Source: Mucilaginibacter_A sp964251965 (GTDB lineage: Bacteria; Bacteroidota; Bacteroidia; Sphingobacteriales; Sphingobacteriaceae). From it: 64,000 nucleotides of DNA. Position numbers and translations under genes: made by a program. The stretch spans positions 248,001 through 312,000 of the forward strand of contig CAXULQ010000002.1 in the NCBI GenBank assembly GCA_964251965.1, read 5' to 3'. Each line of letters begins with the position of its first letter. The stretch's first letter is position 1. Positions 52,704 to 61,687 of the stretch are shown here, piece by piece. The notes beneath the pieces are model-generated. The model had not been told where the DNA came from and ran no database searches. It was given only the letters and a program-made list of their open reading frames with translations.

Positions 52704-52730
52704 CCGATAAAAACAGTATCGGCTTTTTAT
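52704..52730 (+). terminator. Terminator built from a GT-type motif copy
   Basis: CCGATA, the 7-base loop AAAACAG and TATCGG form a perfect 6-bp hairpin followed by CTTTTTAT. It is the GATAAAAACAGTATC variant of the dispersed motif, 24 bases after the receptor stop codon. Confidence 0.6.
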
Positions 52731-52735
52731 CATCG

Positions 52736-52849
52736 CTGTCATTTTGACCGAAGGGAGAAATCTTCTTTCAACTTTTTTAGACTTTAGGTTGATGGAAGAA
52801 GTATACAATGTTGCTTTGAAGAAGATTTCTCCTATCGTCGAAATGACAG
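52736..52849. repeat. Long inverted repeat between convergent genes
   Basis: CTGTCATTTTGACCGAAGGG continuing as AGAAATCTTC (52736-52765) is mirrored by GAAGATTTCTCC and TATCGTCGAAATGACAG (52821-52849). GTCATTTYGAC-GAAGGGAGAAATCT repeats are frequent intergenic elements in Bacteroidota. The stem would terminate or insulate transcripts from both sides. A weak relative occurs near 59264. Confidence 0.75.
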
Positions 52850-52853
52850 AAAC

Positions 52854-54188
52854 TTACACCGCATCCGAAAGTGAAGAAAACGTAAAATCCCTAATTTTCA
52901 TTGGTGGGATCATCGCATGGATACCAGATTCGCCACTAACGGTACGTTCAGGTTTTCCTAAAGCTTCCAGATTGTTCAACATAATAACCGGACTTTCATT
53001 AAACCTGAAATTTTTGATTGGAAATTTGATCTGGCCATTTTCAATATAAAAAGTACCATCACGCGTTAAACCAGTCAGCAATAAAGTTTGCGGGTCAACT
53101 GAACGGATGTACCAAAGCCGTGTAACCAAAATCCCTTTTTCGGTACTTTTGATGAGGTCTTGCAAAGACGATGTTCCGCCTTCCATCACCACGCCATCGG
53201 GTTGCGGTACTGCTTTTACACCTTGTTTTTGTGCCCAGTAACGCGAGTAAAACAGGTTTTTGACCACGCCTTTTTCTATCCAGGCCACTTTTTCCTGCGG
53301 CCTGCCGTCGCCGCTCCAGATACTGGTTGGCAGATCCGGGTTTTGCGGATCAGAATAAATCGTTACCCGTTCGTCCACCAATTTTTGTCCGAGTTTAGTT
53401 TTCCCTCCGGGGAGGCTGATATAACTTCTTCCTTCGTCGGCTGAGCGGGCATCAAAATTAAAAAACAAATTTTCGAGCAAAACAATTGCTGCAGATGGTT
53501 CCAAAATCACCGTATATTTCCCCGGTTCGATGGCTTTTGCCGCTGCTGAACCTGCTGCTTTCTGCGCTGCAGTTTTGCTAATTGTCGCAACATTTAACTG
53601 GTTCACATCAGTATAACCTTTGGAAGCGTAACCAGAACCTTTTCCATCAGGCGTCCTCAACGTTACATTAAAATTAACGTTGGTTGCTGTGTTGTAGGCG
53701 AACAAACCTTTTGAGTTCATCATCGCCGAAAAACCTGCCGTGTTTTCGTAAAACCCGGCAGCCGTTAAATTGCTGCTTTTGGCAATTTGCAAACTCTCGG
53801 CAACGGCATCGGCACGTTGTTTTGGGTTGATGTTAGCCGTAGATTGAACAAAAGTTTTAGATTCGGCATAATTTTGAGGCCCTAAAAAAGGCATGAACTC
53901 CGGGTTTTCTGGTGCCAGTTGTGCCAGTTCTTCTGCCCGTTGCACTACTTTTCGTAACGAGGCATCATCAAATTCGTTGATTGTTGCCACGCCCAGCTTC
54001 TTGCCAAAAGCAGAAGATACGACCAAACTTTGATGACTAACGCCGCCGCTGGTAGAAACTGCGTTACGCGCATAACGGATGTTTCCGCCATCAGCTCCGC
54101 TTAAATTGACTTCGCATTCATCCGCTTTAGAAAAGCTGAGGACTTTTTTTAACAGTGCCTGCGCTTCTTCTTTATTTAATATTGCCAT
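52854..54188 (-). CDS. TldE/PmbA-like metalloprotease subunit (copy 1)
   Basis: The 444-residue protein is of the TldD/TldE (U62) family. The N-terminal domain is rich in small residues (GNIRYARNAVSTSGGVSHQSLVVSSAFGKKLG), and the C-terminal beta domain holds VILEPSAAIVLLENLFF, RPQEKVAWIEKGVVKNLFYSRYWAQK and LWYIRSVDPQTLLLTGLTRDGTFYIENGQI. The HExxxH motif is absent, as expected for the TldE half; the partner is the TldD-like gene just upstream. It has no signal peptide. Copy 2 lies at 56052. Confidence 0.88.
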   Translation of the reverse strand: MAILNKEEAQALLKKVLSFSKADECEVNLSGADGGNIRYARNAVSTSGGVSHQSLVVSSAFGKKLGVATINEFDDASLRKVVQRAEELAQLAPENPEFMPFLGPQNYAESKTFVQSTANINPKQRADAVAESLQIAKSSNLTAAGFYENTAGFSAMMNSKGLFAYNTATNVNFNVTLRTPDGKGSGYASKGYTDVNQLNVATISKTAAQKAAGSAAAKAIEPGKYTVILEPSAAIVLLENLFFNFDARSADEGRSYISLPGGKTKLGQKLVDERVTIYSDPQNPDLPTSIWSGDGRPQEKVAWIEKGVVKNLFYSRYWAQKQGVKAVPQPDGVVMEGGTSSLQDLIKSTEKGILVTRLWYIRSVDPQTLLLTGLTRDGTFYIENGQIKFPIKNFRFNESPVIMLNNLEALGKPERTVSGESGIHAMIPPMKIRDFTFSSLSDAV

Positions 54189-54344
54189 CGTTGATTTGGA
54201 TTAACATTGTCTGAATTGGGATTTTTGGGATTTAAGGATTTTTGGATTGAGAATTTGCCTGTATTTGGATTTGTTAATTAATGGATTGTCGTATAACCTG
54301 AATCAAGGTGAATCCAAAAATCATCTAAATCCAAAAAATCCAAA
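54189..54344. repeat. TTTGGATT-rich intergenic repeat
   Basis: The 156-base spacer between the TldD- and TldE-like genes has multiple GGATTT units on the left (TTGGGATTTTTGGGATTTAA) and their complement on the right (AAATCCAAAAAATCCAAATC). It could form a long hairpin. The equivalent spacer in the second copy (57369-57505) has the same repeat type, so it was duplicated along with the genes. Confidence 0.65.
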
Positions 54345-55982
54345 TCATATTTTCCTCGCCGTATTAATCACATTAACCCCATTAAAACGCGTTGTTGCCG
54401 AACCGTGCGAAACAGAACTGATTTGTGTTGGCTGGCCTTTTCCATCAAAAAAAGTTCCGCCTAAACGGTAATCGCGTTCATCACAAATGGCTGCGCACGA
54501 ATTCCAGAATTCCTGAGTGTTGGATTGATAAGCCACATCTTTCAGCATACCGCCGATTTTGCCATTTTTGATCTCGTAAAAAAGCTGTCCGCTAAACTGG
54601 AAATTGTACCGTTGCTGATCGATCGAGTAGGAGCCATCGCCAATAATGTAAATCCCTTTTTCTACATTTTTGACCATATCGGCAACACTAAGCGGCGTTT
54701 TTCCGGGTTCCAAAGAAATATTTGGCATCCGCTGAAATTGCACATTGCTCCAACTATCAGAATAACAGCAACCTTGCGATTCATTCAAGCCTAAAATATG
54801 CGCCTGGTCGCGGATACATTGGTAATTCACCAAAACACCATCTTTAATAACATCCCATTTTTTGGTGGCAACGCCTTCATCATCGTAACCAACATAACCT
54901 AAAGAAGTTGGCTGAAGTTTATCCGCCACAATATTTACCAGTTTACTGCCGTAGTTAAACTTTTTAGATTTCCATTTATCCAGCGTTAAAAAGCTTGTTC
55001 CGGCAAAATTGGCTTCGTAACCTAAAACGCGGTCCAGTTCGGAAGGGTGGCCGGAAGATTCGTGAATCGTTAAATATAAATTTGTTGGATCAAGCACCAA
55101 ATCAAATTTTCCGCCATCTACAGATTTTGCGCTTAGTTTTTCTTGCGCCTGCACGGCTGCCAGTTGCGCATCTTCCAGCATATCGTAGCGTTCTTTGTAA
55201 AGTACAGTTGGTCCGCCTTTTATTTTATCCGATTCCCGCGGCATTAAATATTCGTAACCCATGCCTTTTGGCGCGCCTAAGGAGTTTCGCGTTTGAAACT
55301 TTCCGGATTTAGAATCAATTTTAGTGACCGTAAAAGTTGGCCAGATGCGGTGAATATCCTGGTCGATGTATGAGCCATCGGTAGAAGCAAAATATTTCTG
55401 CTCATCCACCAAAAATAGTTGCGAATCCACAAAGCTGGCACCGCTTTTCATGGCAGCGGCGTTTACGGCAAGCAGCAAATCTACTTTTTCTTTGATCGGG
55501 ATTTCAAAAGCATTTTTCTCGATGGGCGTTTTCCAGCTTACTTCGCCATAACCCTTTTGCGGAGCCAATTGTACGGGTTCAAGCAATAACCTGGAATTTT
55601 CTTTGGCGATAGCCGTAGCCAGTTTTGCGGTTTGTGCGATGCTGTCGTTGTCCAATTTATCGGTTGCGGCAAATCCCCAACTGCCGTTTGCAATTACGCG
55701 GATGCCCATGCCAAAAGATTCGGTGTTAACAATATTCTGCACCTTGTCTTCCCGTGTAATCACAAACTGATTCAACGCGCGACCCAACCGAACATCAGTA
55801 TAAGTTGCACCGGCAGAACGGGCTGCGTTGAGGGCAACATCGGCCATTCTCTTTTTGGCAGCCACATCAACCGGGTTTGACGGCGCATCTAAAGGAACGG
55901 GTTTGCCCATTGCCGGAAGATTGGACAACATGGAAGCACCAAAGCCCATGCCTGCGAGGTAAACAAAATCTCTTCTTTTCAA
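54345..55982 (-). CDS. TldD-like metalloprotease with Tat-type signal (copy 1)
   Basis: The 545-residue protein begins MKRRDFVYLAGMGFGASMLSN, a twin-arginine signal. The metal motif typical of TldD is present as LTIHESSGHPSELDRVLGYEANFAGTSF, and the C-terminal domain contains SLEPGKTPLSVADMVKNVEKGIYIIGDGSYSIDQQRYNFQFSG. E. coli TldD is cytoplasmic and about 480 residues, so this is an exported variant. It is upstream of the TldE-like gene on the same strand and presumably forms a hetero-complex with it. Confidence 0.88.
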   Translation of the reverse strand: MKRRDFVYLAGMGFGASMLSNLPAMGKPVPLDAPSNPVDVAAKKRMADVALNAARSAGATYTDVRLGRALNQFVITREDKVQNIVNTESFGMGIRVIANGSWGFAATDKLDNDSIAQTAKLATAIAKENSRLLLEPVQLAPQKGYGEVSWKTPIEKNAFEIPIKEKVDLLLAVNAAAMKSGASFVDSQLFLVDEQKYFASTDGSYIDQDIHRIWPTFTVTKIDSKSGKFQTRNSLGAPKGMGYEYLMPRESDKIKGGPTVLYKERYDMLEDAQLAAVQAQEKLSAKSVDGGKFDLVLDPTNLYLTIHESSGHPSELDRVLGYEANFAGTSFLTLDKWKSKKFNYGSKLVNIVADKLQPTSLGYVGYDDEGVATKKWDVIKDGVLVNYQCIRDQAHILGLNESQGCCYSDSWSNVQFQRMPNISLEPGKTPLSVADMVKNVEKGIYIIGDGSYSIDQQRYNFQFSGQLFYEIKNGKIGGMLKDVAYQSNTQEFWNSCAAICDERDYRLGGTFFDGKGQPTQISSVSHGSATTRFNGVNVINTARKI

Positions 55983-56051
55983 AATATTGGGTTTTTTAGA
56001 ATGAATGATTGTTCTGTTAAGTGATGATTTTATATCGATAAAAGAAGCAAA

Positions 56052-57368
56052 TTAAACCGCATCTGAAAGCGACGAAAACGTAAAATCCCGAATCTTCATC
56101 GGCGGGATCAGCATGTTGCCAACGCGTTCCGGTTTGCCTAAAGTTTCCAAATTATTCAGCATAATGATCGGACTTTCATTAAACCGAAAATTTTTCACCG
56201 GAAATTTAATTTGTCCGTTTTCAATATAAAAAGTTCCGTCGCGCGTTAAACCCGTGTACAATAATGTTTGCGGATCAACTGCGCGGATATACCAGAAACG
56301 CGTAACCAAAATACCTTTTTCGGTATTTTTGATCATCTCCGCCAGCGAAGAATTGCCGCCTTCCATAATGATGGCTGCTGGCCGCGGTGCTCCTTTTGCC
56401 GCCTTTTTTTCGGCCCAATACCGGCTGTAGTGCATGTTTTTAACCACGCCTTTATCAATCCAAACCGTTTTTTCCTGCGGTCGGCCATCACCGCTCCAAC
56501 TGCTGGAAGGCAGTTCCACGTTTTGCGGATCGGAATAAATCGTTACTTTTTCATCTACCAGTAATTCGCCCAAACGCGTTTTGCCGCCGGGTTTACTTAA
56601 AAAACTCCGGCCTTCATCTGCCTGGCGCGCATCCATCGCGTTAAACATGTTTTCCAGCAGGTTTTGTGCAGCCATCGGCTCCAAAATAACCGTGTATTTT
56701 CCCGGTTCTATCGCTTTGGCTTCTGCGGAACGAACTGCTTTATCGGCAGCAATTTTAGTTTCGTTGCCAACGTTCAGCTTACGTACATCGTTAAAAGTTT
56801 TAGAAGCATAACCCGAACCGCGGCCATCTGCCGTTCTCAACGTAACCGAAAAATTAACGTCTGTAGATTGATTGTAAGCGAACAAACCTTTCGAATTCAT
56901 CAAAGCCGAAAACCGGTTGCCGTTCTCCAAAAAACCGGCTGCTGTTAGTTTGTTAGTTTTAGAGATCTGCAAACTTTCAAAAGCGGCATCAGCACGATAT
57001 TTTGGGTCGATGGCAGCCGTTTCTGCCACAAAAGTTTTAGTTTCAGCATAAGTTTGAGGACCTAAATAAGGCAGAAACTCAGGATTATCCGGAGCCAGTT
57101 GCGCCAGTTCTTCCGATCTTTGAACCACTTTTTGCAATGAAGCATCATCAAACTCATTAATGGTAGCCGTGCCTAACTTTTTCCCAAATACCGATGAAAC
57201 CACCAATCGCGTAGATTCAATGCCGCCACTGGTAGAAACCGAACTTAACGCATAACGCAAATTTCCGCCTTGCAAACCATTAAAATTGACTTCACATTGT
57301 TCTGCTTTAGAGAAGCTTAGTACTTTTTTTAGCAGCGTTTGCGCCTGTTCTTTACTGTAAATTGCCAT
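56052..57368 (-). CDS. TldE/PmbA-like metalloprotease subunit (copy 2)
   Basis: The 438-residue protein is closely similar over its whole length to the copy at 52854 (shared SKEQAQTLLKKVLSFSKAEQCEVNFNG-like start, KKLGTATINEFDDASLQKVVQRSEELAQLAP, RDGTFYIENGQIKFPVKNFRFNESPIIMLNNLE). No HExxH motif and no signal peptide. It follows its TldD-like partner on the same strand. A motif copy (56039-56049) lies just after its stop codon. Confidence 0.88.
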   Translation of the reverse strand: MAIYSKEQAQTLLKKVLSFSKAEQCEVNFNGLQGGNLRYALSSVSTSGGIESTRLVVSSVFGKKLGTATINEFDDASLQKVVQRSEELAQLAPDNPEFLPYLGPQTYAETKTFVAETAAIDPKYRADAAFESLQISKTNKLTAAGFLENGNRFSALMNSKGLFAYNQSTDVNFSVTLRTADGRGSGYASKTFNDVRKLNVGNETKIAADKAVRSAEAKAIEPGKYTVILEPMAAQNLLENMFNAMDARQADEGRSFLSKPGGKTRLGELLVDEKVTIYSDPQNVELPSSSWSGDGRPQEKTVWIDKGVVKNMHYSRYWAEKKAAKGAPRPAAIIMEGGNSSLAEMIKNTEKGILVTRFWYIRAVDPQTLLYTGLTRDGTFYIENGQIKFPVKNFRFNESPIIMLNNLETLGKPERVGNMLIPPMKIRDFTFSSLSDAV

Positions 57369-57505
57369 ATTGATTTGGATTTCTTGGATTTAAATTATTG
57401 TCTGAATTTGGATTTTTTGGATTTATAGATTTTTGGATTTTTGAATATCGCCTATAACTCGCGTGCTAATCAAATCCCAAAATCCACTAATCCCGCCAAT
57501 CCAAA
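57369..57505. repeat. TTTGGATT-rich intergenic repeat (copy 2)
   Basis: GGATTT units on the left and AAATCC units on the right, as in the spacer of copy 1. It separates the second TldD- and TldE-like genes and could form a long imperfect hairpin. Confidence 0.6.
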
Positions 57506-59140
57506 TCAGATTCTTCTCGCCGTATTAATAACATTAACCCCATTAAACCTGGTCGTAGCGCAACCATGAGAAACCGCGCTAACTTGTTCCGGCTGGCCTT
57601 TTCCATCAAAAAAAGAACCGCCTAAACGGTAATCCTGCTGATCGCAAGTTTGGGTGCAGGAATTCCAGAATTCACGGGTGTTGGATTGATAAGCCGCATC
57701 GTTAACCAAACCAACAATTTTGCCGTCCTTAATTTCGTAACAAAGCTGACTGCTAAACTGGAAGTTATAACGCTGTTGATCAATAGAATAAGAATTACGG
57801 CCAAACATGTACAAACCTTTTTTAATGTCTTTGATCATATCTGCAGGTTTTAACGGAGATTTCCCGGCTTGCAAAGACACATTCGGCATTCTTTGGAATT
57901 GAACGCTGTCCCAACTATCGGCATAACAGCAACCTTGCGATTCTTTTAAACCCAAAATATGCGCCTGGTCGCGGATGGTTTGGTAATTCACCAAAATCCC
58001 TTTATCAATCAAATTCCATTGCTTGGTTTTTACGCCTTCATCATCAAAACCAACAGCACCCAGAGAACCTTGCTGCAATTTATCAGCAACAATATTTACC
58101 TGCGGACTACCGAAATTGAAGTTTTTAGCTTGCCATTTATCCAGCGTTAGAAAACTGGTCCCGGCAAAATTGGCTTCGTAACCCAAAACGCGGTCGAGTT
58201 CGGTTGGATGGCCGACAGACTCGTGAATGGTGAGGAAAAGGTTGGTTGGATCTAAAACCAGGTCATATTTTCCAGGTTCGATAGATTTGGCCAGGATTTT
58301 TTCGTCCAACTGCTTTGCTGCGGTTTGCGCATCTTCCAGCATGTCGTAACGCTTTTTATACAGCGTAATTACGCCGTGGATTTTTTCTTCTTCCTTCGGG
58401 ATCAAATATTCGTAACCCATTCCCATCGGTGCGCTTAACGAATTTCGGGTTTGAAATTTCCCGGATTTTGGGTCGATTTTAGTAACCGTAAAAGTTGGCC
58501 AAATGCGATGAATATCCTGATCGATATAAGAACCATCCGTAGAAGCAAAATATTTCTGCTCGTTCACCACAAAAAGCGAATTGTTGATGAAGTTGGCACC
58601 CGCTTTTAAAGCCGCTGCATTTACCGAAAGCAGCAGATCAGCCTTTTCTTTTACCGGCACTTCAAAAGCATTTTTTTCAATTGGCGTTTTCCAGCTTACT
58701 TCGCCGTAGCCTTTTTGCGGTGCCAATTGTACGGGTTCGGTCAATAATCTGGAGTTTTCTTTGGCTATGGCAATGGCTAACGAAGCAGCTTTGGCAATGC
58801 TGTCATTATCCAGTTTATCTGTCGCCGCGAAACCCCAGCAACCGTTGGCAATAACACGGATGCCCATGCCGTACGATTCTGTATTGGCAATATTTTGCAC
58901 TTTATTTTCACGGGTGATGATCGACTGGTTGAGATAGCGGCCAATCCGAACGTCAGCATAAGTGGCACCTTTGGAACGCGCTGCGTTTAAAGCTACATCG
59001 GCCAGCTTTTTTTTGATGGCGGCATCAACCGGCGTTAAAGCATCCTCCAACGAAATAGCTTTGCCCAAAACCGGAACGCTTTGTAACATCGTGGCACCAA
59101 CACCCAAACCGGCCAGGTAAATAAAATCTTTACGTCTCAA
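57506..59140 (-). CDS. TldD-like metalloprotease with Tat-type signal (copy 2)
   Basis: The 544-residue protein is a near-full-length paralogue of copy 1. The N-terminus MRRKDFIYLAGLGVGATMLQSVPVLGKA is a Tat-like signal with a slightly altered motif. The metal site reads LTIHESVGHPTELDRVLGYEANFAGTSFLTL. In this copy the residue after HES is Val, not Ser. The order TldD then TldE is the same in both copies, so a two-gene unit of about 3.1 kb was duplicated in tandem. Confidence 0.88.
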   Translation of the reverse strand: MRRKDFIYLAGLGVGATMLQSVPVLGKAISLEDALTPVDAAIKKKLADVALNAARSKGATYADVRIGRYLNQSIITRENKVQNIANTESYGMGIRVIANGCWGFAATDKLDNDSIAKAASLAIAIAKENSRLLTEPVQLAPQKGYGEVSWKTPIEKNAFEVPVKEKADLLLSVNAAALKAGANFINNSLFVVNEQKYFASTDGSYIDQDIHRIWPTFTVTKIDPKSGKFQTRNSLSAPMGMGYEYLIPKEEEKIHGVITLYKKRYDMLEDAQTAAKQLDEKILAKSIEPGKYDLVLDPTNLFLTIHESVGHPTELDRVLGYEANFAGTSFLTLDKWQAKNFNFGSPQVNIVADKLQQGSLGAVGFDDEGVKTKQWNLIDKGILVNYQTIRDQAHILGLKESQGCCYADSWDSVQFQRMPNVSLQAGKSPLKPADMIKDIKKGLYMFGRNSYSIDQQRYNFQFSSQLCYEIKDGKIVGLVNDAAYQSNTREFWNSCTQTCDQQDYRLGGSFFDGKGQPEQVSAVSHGCATTRFNGVNVINTARRI

Positions 59141-59357
59141 AATTTATCAATTAATTTAACTGAGAGCAATGTAATCAAATCAATAGGATAATTTTCTGTG
59201 TAAAGAAAAAATTATATTGAAGGAAAATTTATGACGATACTTCTTTTACCGGTGTTTTTTTGATGACCCTCATTGTTTCTTTCGATACGAAGAATGACGG
59301 TGAAACTACCAAACATTCACCCATTTGAAAAGTTAAAATCAGGAGAATAATTTATTT
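59141..59357. other. Divergent intergenic region before the M23 peptidase gene
   Basis: It contains a motif copy (59238-59248) and a short stretch (TTTCTTTCGATACGAAGAATGAC) like the TCATTCTTCG-type repeats of Bacteroidota. Promoters are not clear. Confidence 0.4.
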
Positions 59358-60680
59358 ATGGATTTCATCCTTCAACCCAAATTTCGGAACCTAATTTCGA
59401 TGCTTCTTTTATCGGTCTTTTTTTCGTGCCACAGCATTGGGCCAGGCGGCTTGTTTAAAAAAATGTCTCCGCATGAAACTTATGGCAACCGTTTAAAAAC
59501 AGCCGGATTACAACAAACGGCGATGGGGAACGCCTGGCTTCAAATGGCCGATCAAAGTTTGGGCAAAGCCGTACACATTACCATTCCGTATAAAGAAACC
59601 GGTTTTTTTGCTGCCGAGCGTATCCAAGCCGCTACGTTTCAGTTTGAAGCAAAAAGAGGAGAGAAGCTGTACATCAGCCTCAGCAAAAACCCGGTACAAA
59701 ATTTTAATGTTTTTGTGGATATCTGGCAGCAAAAAGACCAGCAAAACCAGTTGCTGGCTTCCGCAGATACCACCGGAAAACCTTTGGTGCTGGAAGTGAA
59801 ACAAGCCGGCATTTACCTGCTTCGTTTACAACCCGAATTATTACGCAGCGGCGAATACACACTGACCATTCAATCCGGACCGTCACTTGCCTTTCCAGTC
59901 GCAGAATCCGGCAAACCAAACATTGGCAGTTTTTATGGTGCTGATCGCGATGCTGGTATCCGCAAACATGAAGGCATTGATATTTTCGCCAAAAAAGGAA
60001 CGCCAGCTTTGGCCGCAGCCAACGGAACAGCGCAGCCAGGCGAAAATAAATTAGGCGGAAAAGTAGTTTTCCTTCATCCTGACGATGCCGATTATACTTT
60101 GTATTATGCACATCTGGATTCACAGTTGGTGCATAATGGCCAGCATGTTTCTATCGGCGATACCGTTGGTTTGGTTGGCAATACCGGCAATGCCCGCACC
60201 ACGCCTTCGCACTTGCATTTTGGGATTTATACCAATGGCGGCGCGGTTAATCCGCTTACTTTTGTTGCGCCAGTCACCAAAAAAGCCGAACCTATTACTG
60301 CTTCGCTTAAAAACCTCAATGCAACCGTTCGTACCACTAACAAAAGTAAATTGTATGCAGCACCCACTGAAAAATCACCGGTAAAAGAAGCATTGCCCGA
60401 AGGCACAGCGTTGTTTGTGGAAGTGGCAACCGGCAATTATTACAAAGTCAATTTACCAGACGGACAAGCGGGTTATGTAGGAAGTAAAGCCATCAACGCA
60501 GTTAATTTGCCTTTGAGAAGGATCACTTTAAAAACCCAACAACCTTTATACAACCAGCCGGATACATTATCGCCTAAAAAACTAATTCTTGCAGCCGGAA
60601 AACCAGTAAATGTGCTGGGTAATTTTGAGGCTTTTTATTTGGTGGAAGATGAGAGCGAAATTGGTTGGGTGAAGAAGTAG
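59358..60680 (+). CDS. M23 peptidase lipoprotein with SH3 domain
   Basis: The 440-residue protein has a lipoprotein-like signal ending in LLSVFFSC. A beta-sandwich prepeptidase-like region (AATFQFEAKRGEKLYISLSK, AGIYLLRLQPELLRSGEYTLTIQ) precedes an M23 metallopeptidase with zinc ligands in RKHEGIDIFAKKGTPALAAANG and SHLHFGIYTNG. An SH3-like C-terminus follows (KLYAAPTEKSPVKEALPEGTALFVEVATGNYYKVNLPDGQAGYVG). It would cut peptidoglycan cross-links. Motif copies occur in codons for MLLLS (59401-59411) and VKEAL (60382-60392). Confidence 0.9.
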   Translation: MDFILQPKFRNLISMLLLSVFFSCHSIGPGGLFKKMSPHETYGNRLKTAGLQQTAMGNAWLQMADQSLGKAVHITIPYKETGFFAAERIQAATFQFEAKRGEKLYISLSKNPVQNFNVFVDIWQQKDQQNQLLASADTTGKPLVLEVKQAGIYLLRLQPELLRSGEYTLTIQSGPSLAFPVAESGKPNIGSFYGADRDAGIRKHEGIDIFAKKGTPALAAANGTAQPGENKLGGKVVFLHPDDADYTLYYAHLDSQLVHNGQHVSIGDTVGLVGNTGNARTTPSHLHFGIYTNGGAVNPLTFVAPVTKKAEPITASLKNLNATVRTTNKSKLYAAPTEKSPVKEALPEGTALFVEVATGNYYKVNLPDGQAGYVGSKAINAVNLPLRRITLKTQQPLYNQPDTLSPKKLILAAGKPVNVLGNFEAFYLVEDESEIGWVKK

Positions 60681-60822
60681 GTTGGAGGTGGTTCTTGTTT
60701 GATGAAAACGTTGCATTAGAAAAATTGATTACGAAAATGGATTGTTAGAGGAGATGGGCAGGTGCGGTAAAACTTTATCATTTCGAAGACAGAGCGATAT
60801 TCTTCAAACTTATTTAATTGAG

Positions 60823-60865
60823 GTTCACATTTTGTGAACTTTTTTTGTTAATTTCGTTAAACGAA
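60823..60865 (+). promoter_or_regulatory. Operator palindromes in front of the HigB/HigA pair
   Basis: GTTCACA-TTT-TGTGAAC (60823-60839) and TTCGTT-A-AACGAA (60853-60865) are two perfect inverted repeats directly before the toxin start codon. They fit autoregulation by the antitoxin. GTTCAC recurs at 60871-60876. Confidence 0.65.
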
Positions 60866-61197
60866 TGAAAGTTCACCTGATCAAAAAACAAACTTTAGAA
60901 GATTTTACTAACCAGCACCCAAGAAGTAAAACCTCTTTGGAAGACTGGATAGAAAAATTAAAACTTGCAGATTGGAAACAGCCAAACGATATGAAAAGTA
61001 CCTACAACACGGCTGATCTATTAGGTAAAAGCAGTAACCGGGTTATCTTTGACATTGCCGGGAATAATTACCGGATGATCTGCAAATATCAATTTGGAAT
61101 AAAGCAAGTGCACTTATTTGTTTGCTGGCTGGGAACACATGCAGAATACGACAAAGTTTGTAAACAAGACGAGCAATACACAATTAATCTTTATTAA
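60865..61197 (+). CDS. HigB-type mRNA interferase toxin
   Basis: The 110-residue protein is of the HigB_toxin family (E. coli K-12 type): MKVHLIKKQTLEDFTNQHPRSKTSLEDWIEKL, ADWKQPNDMKSTYNTADLLGKSSNRVIFDIAGNNYRMICKY, FVCWLGTHAEYDKV. It should cleave mRNA at the ribosome. It is preceded by operator palindromes and followed immediately by its antitoxin gene. Confidence 0.92.
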   Translation: MKVHLIKKQTLEDFTNQHPRSKTSLEDWIEKLKLADWKQPNDMKSTYNTADLLGKSSNRVIFDIAGNNYRMICKYQFGIKQVHLFVCWLGTHAEYDKVCKQDEQYTINLY

Positions 61198-61198
61198 A

Positions 61199-61591
61199 AT
61201 GGAAGCAACTATTTTAAAATATACAATCATCAAAAACAGAAGCCAGTACGATGATTATTGCAAACTATTAGAAGCTTTGTTGAATGAGGAACACACCGAA
61301 TTTATACAAGATGAAATTGATTTACTAACGTTGTTAATCGAAAAATTTGATGAGGAAAATAACACTTTTCAACAAAGCGATCCTATAACATTGCTGCGTT
61401 CTTTTATGCAGGATCATCAATTAAAACCACAAGATTTAACCGAAATTTTAAGCATTAGCAAAGGTTATGTTTCTGATATTTTAAACTATAAAAAAGGTTT
61501 ATCAAAAGAGGTGATCCGAAAATTGGCTGAGCATTTTAAGGTTAGGCAGGAAGCTTTTAATCGTTCGTATGAATTAAATCATAAGTGTTAG
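61199..61591 (+). CDS. HigA-type antitoxin
   Basis: The 130-residue protein has an N-terminal helical toxin-binding part (EEHTEFIQDEIDLLTLLIEKFDEEN) and an HTH (LKPQDLTEILSISKGYVSDILNYKKGLSKEVIRKLAEHF) at the C-terminus, as in the K-12 HigA family. I start at ATG 61199, one base after the toxin stop; the frame is open further upstream inside the toxin gene. It likely represses from the palindromes at 60823-60865. Confidence 0.92.
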   Translation: MEATILKYTIIKNRSQYDDYCKLLEALLNEEHTEFIQDEIDLLTLLIEKFDEENNTFQQSDPITLLRSFMQDHQLKPQDLTEILSISKGYVSDILNYKKGLSKEVIRKLAEHFKVRQEAFNRSYELNHKC

Positions 61592-61687
61592 CCTAAACGT
61601 TAACCATTAATATAATTATAGAAAATGTGATTAAGTTTTTAAGTCTCGTTTGCCATAAAGCAGAACCATTTTTGTTTTTTCGTTCCC

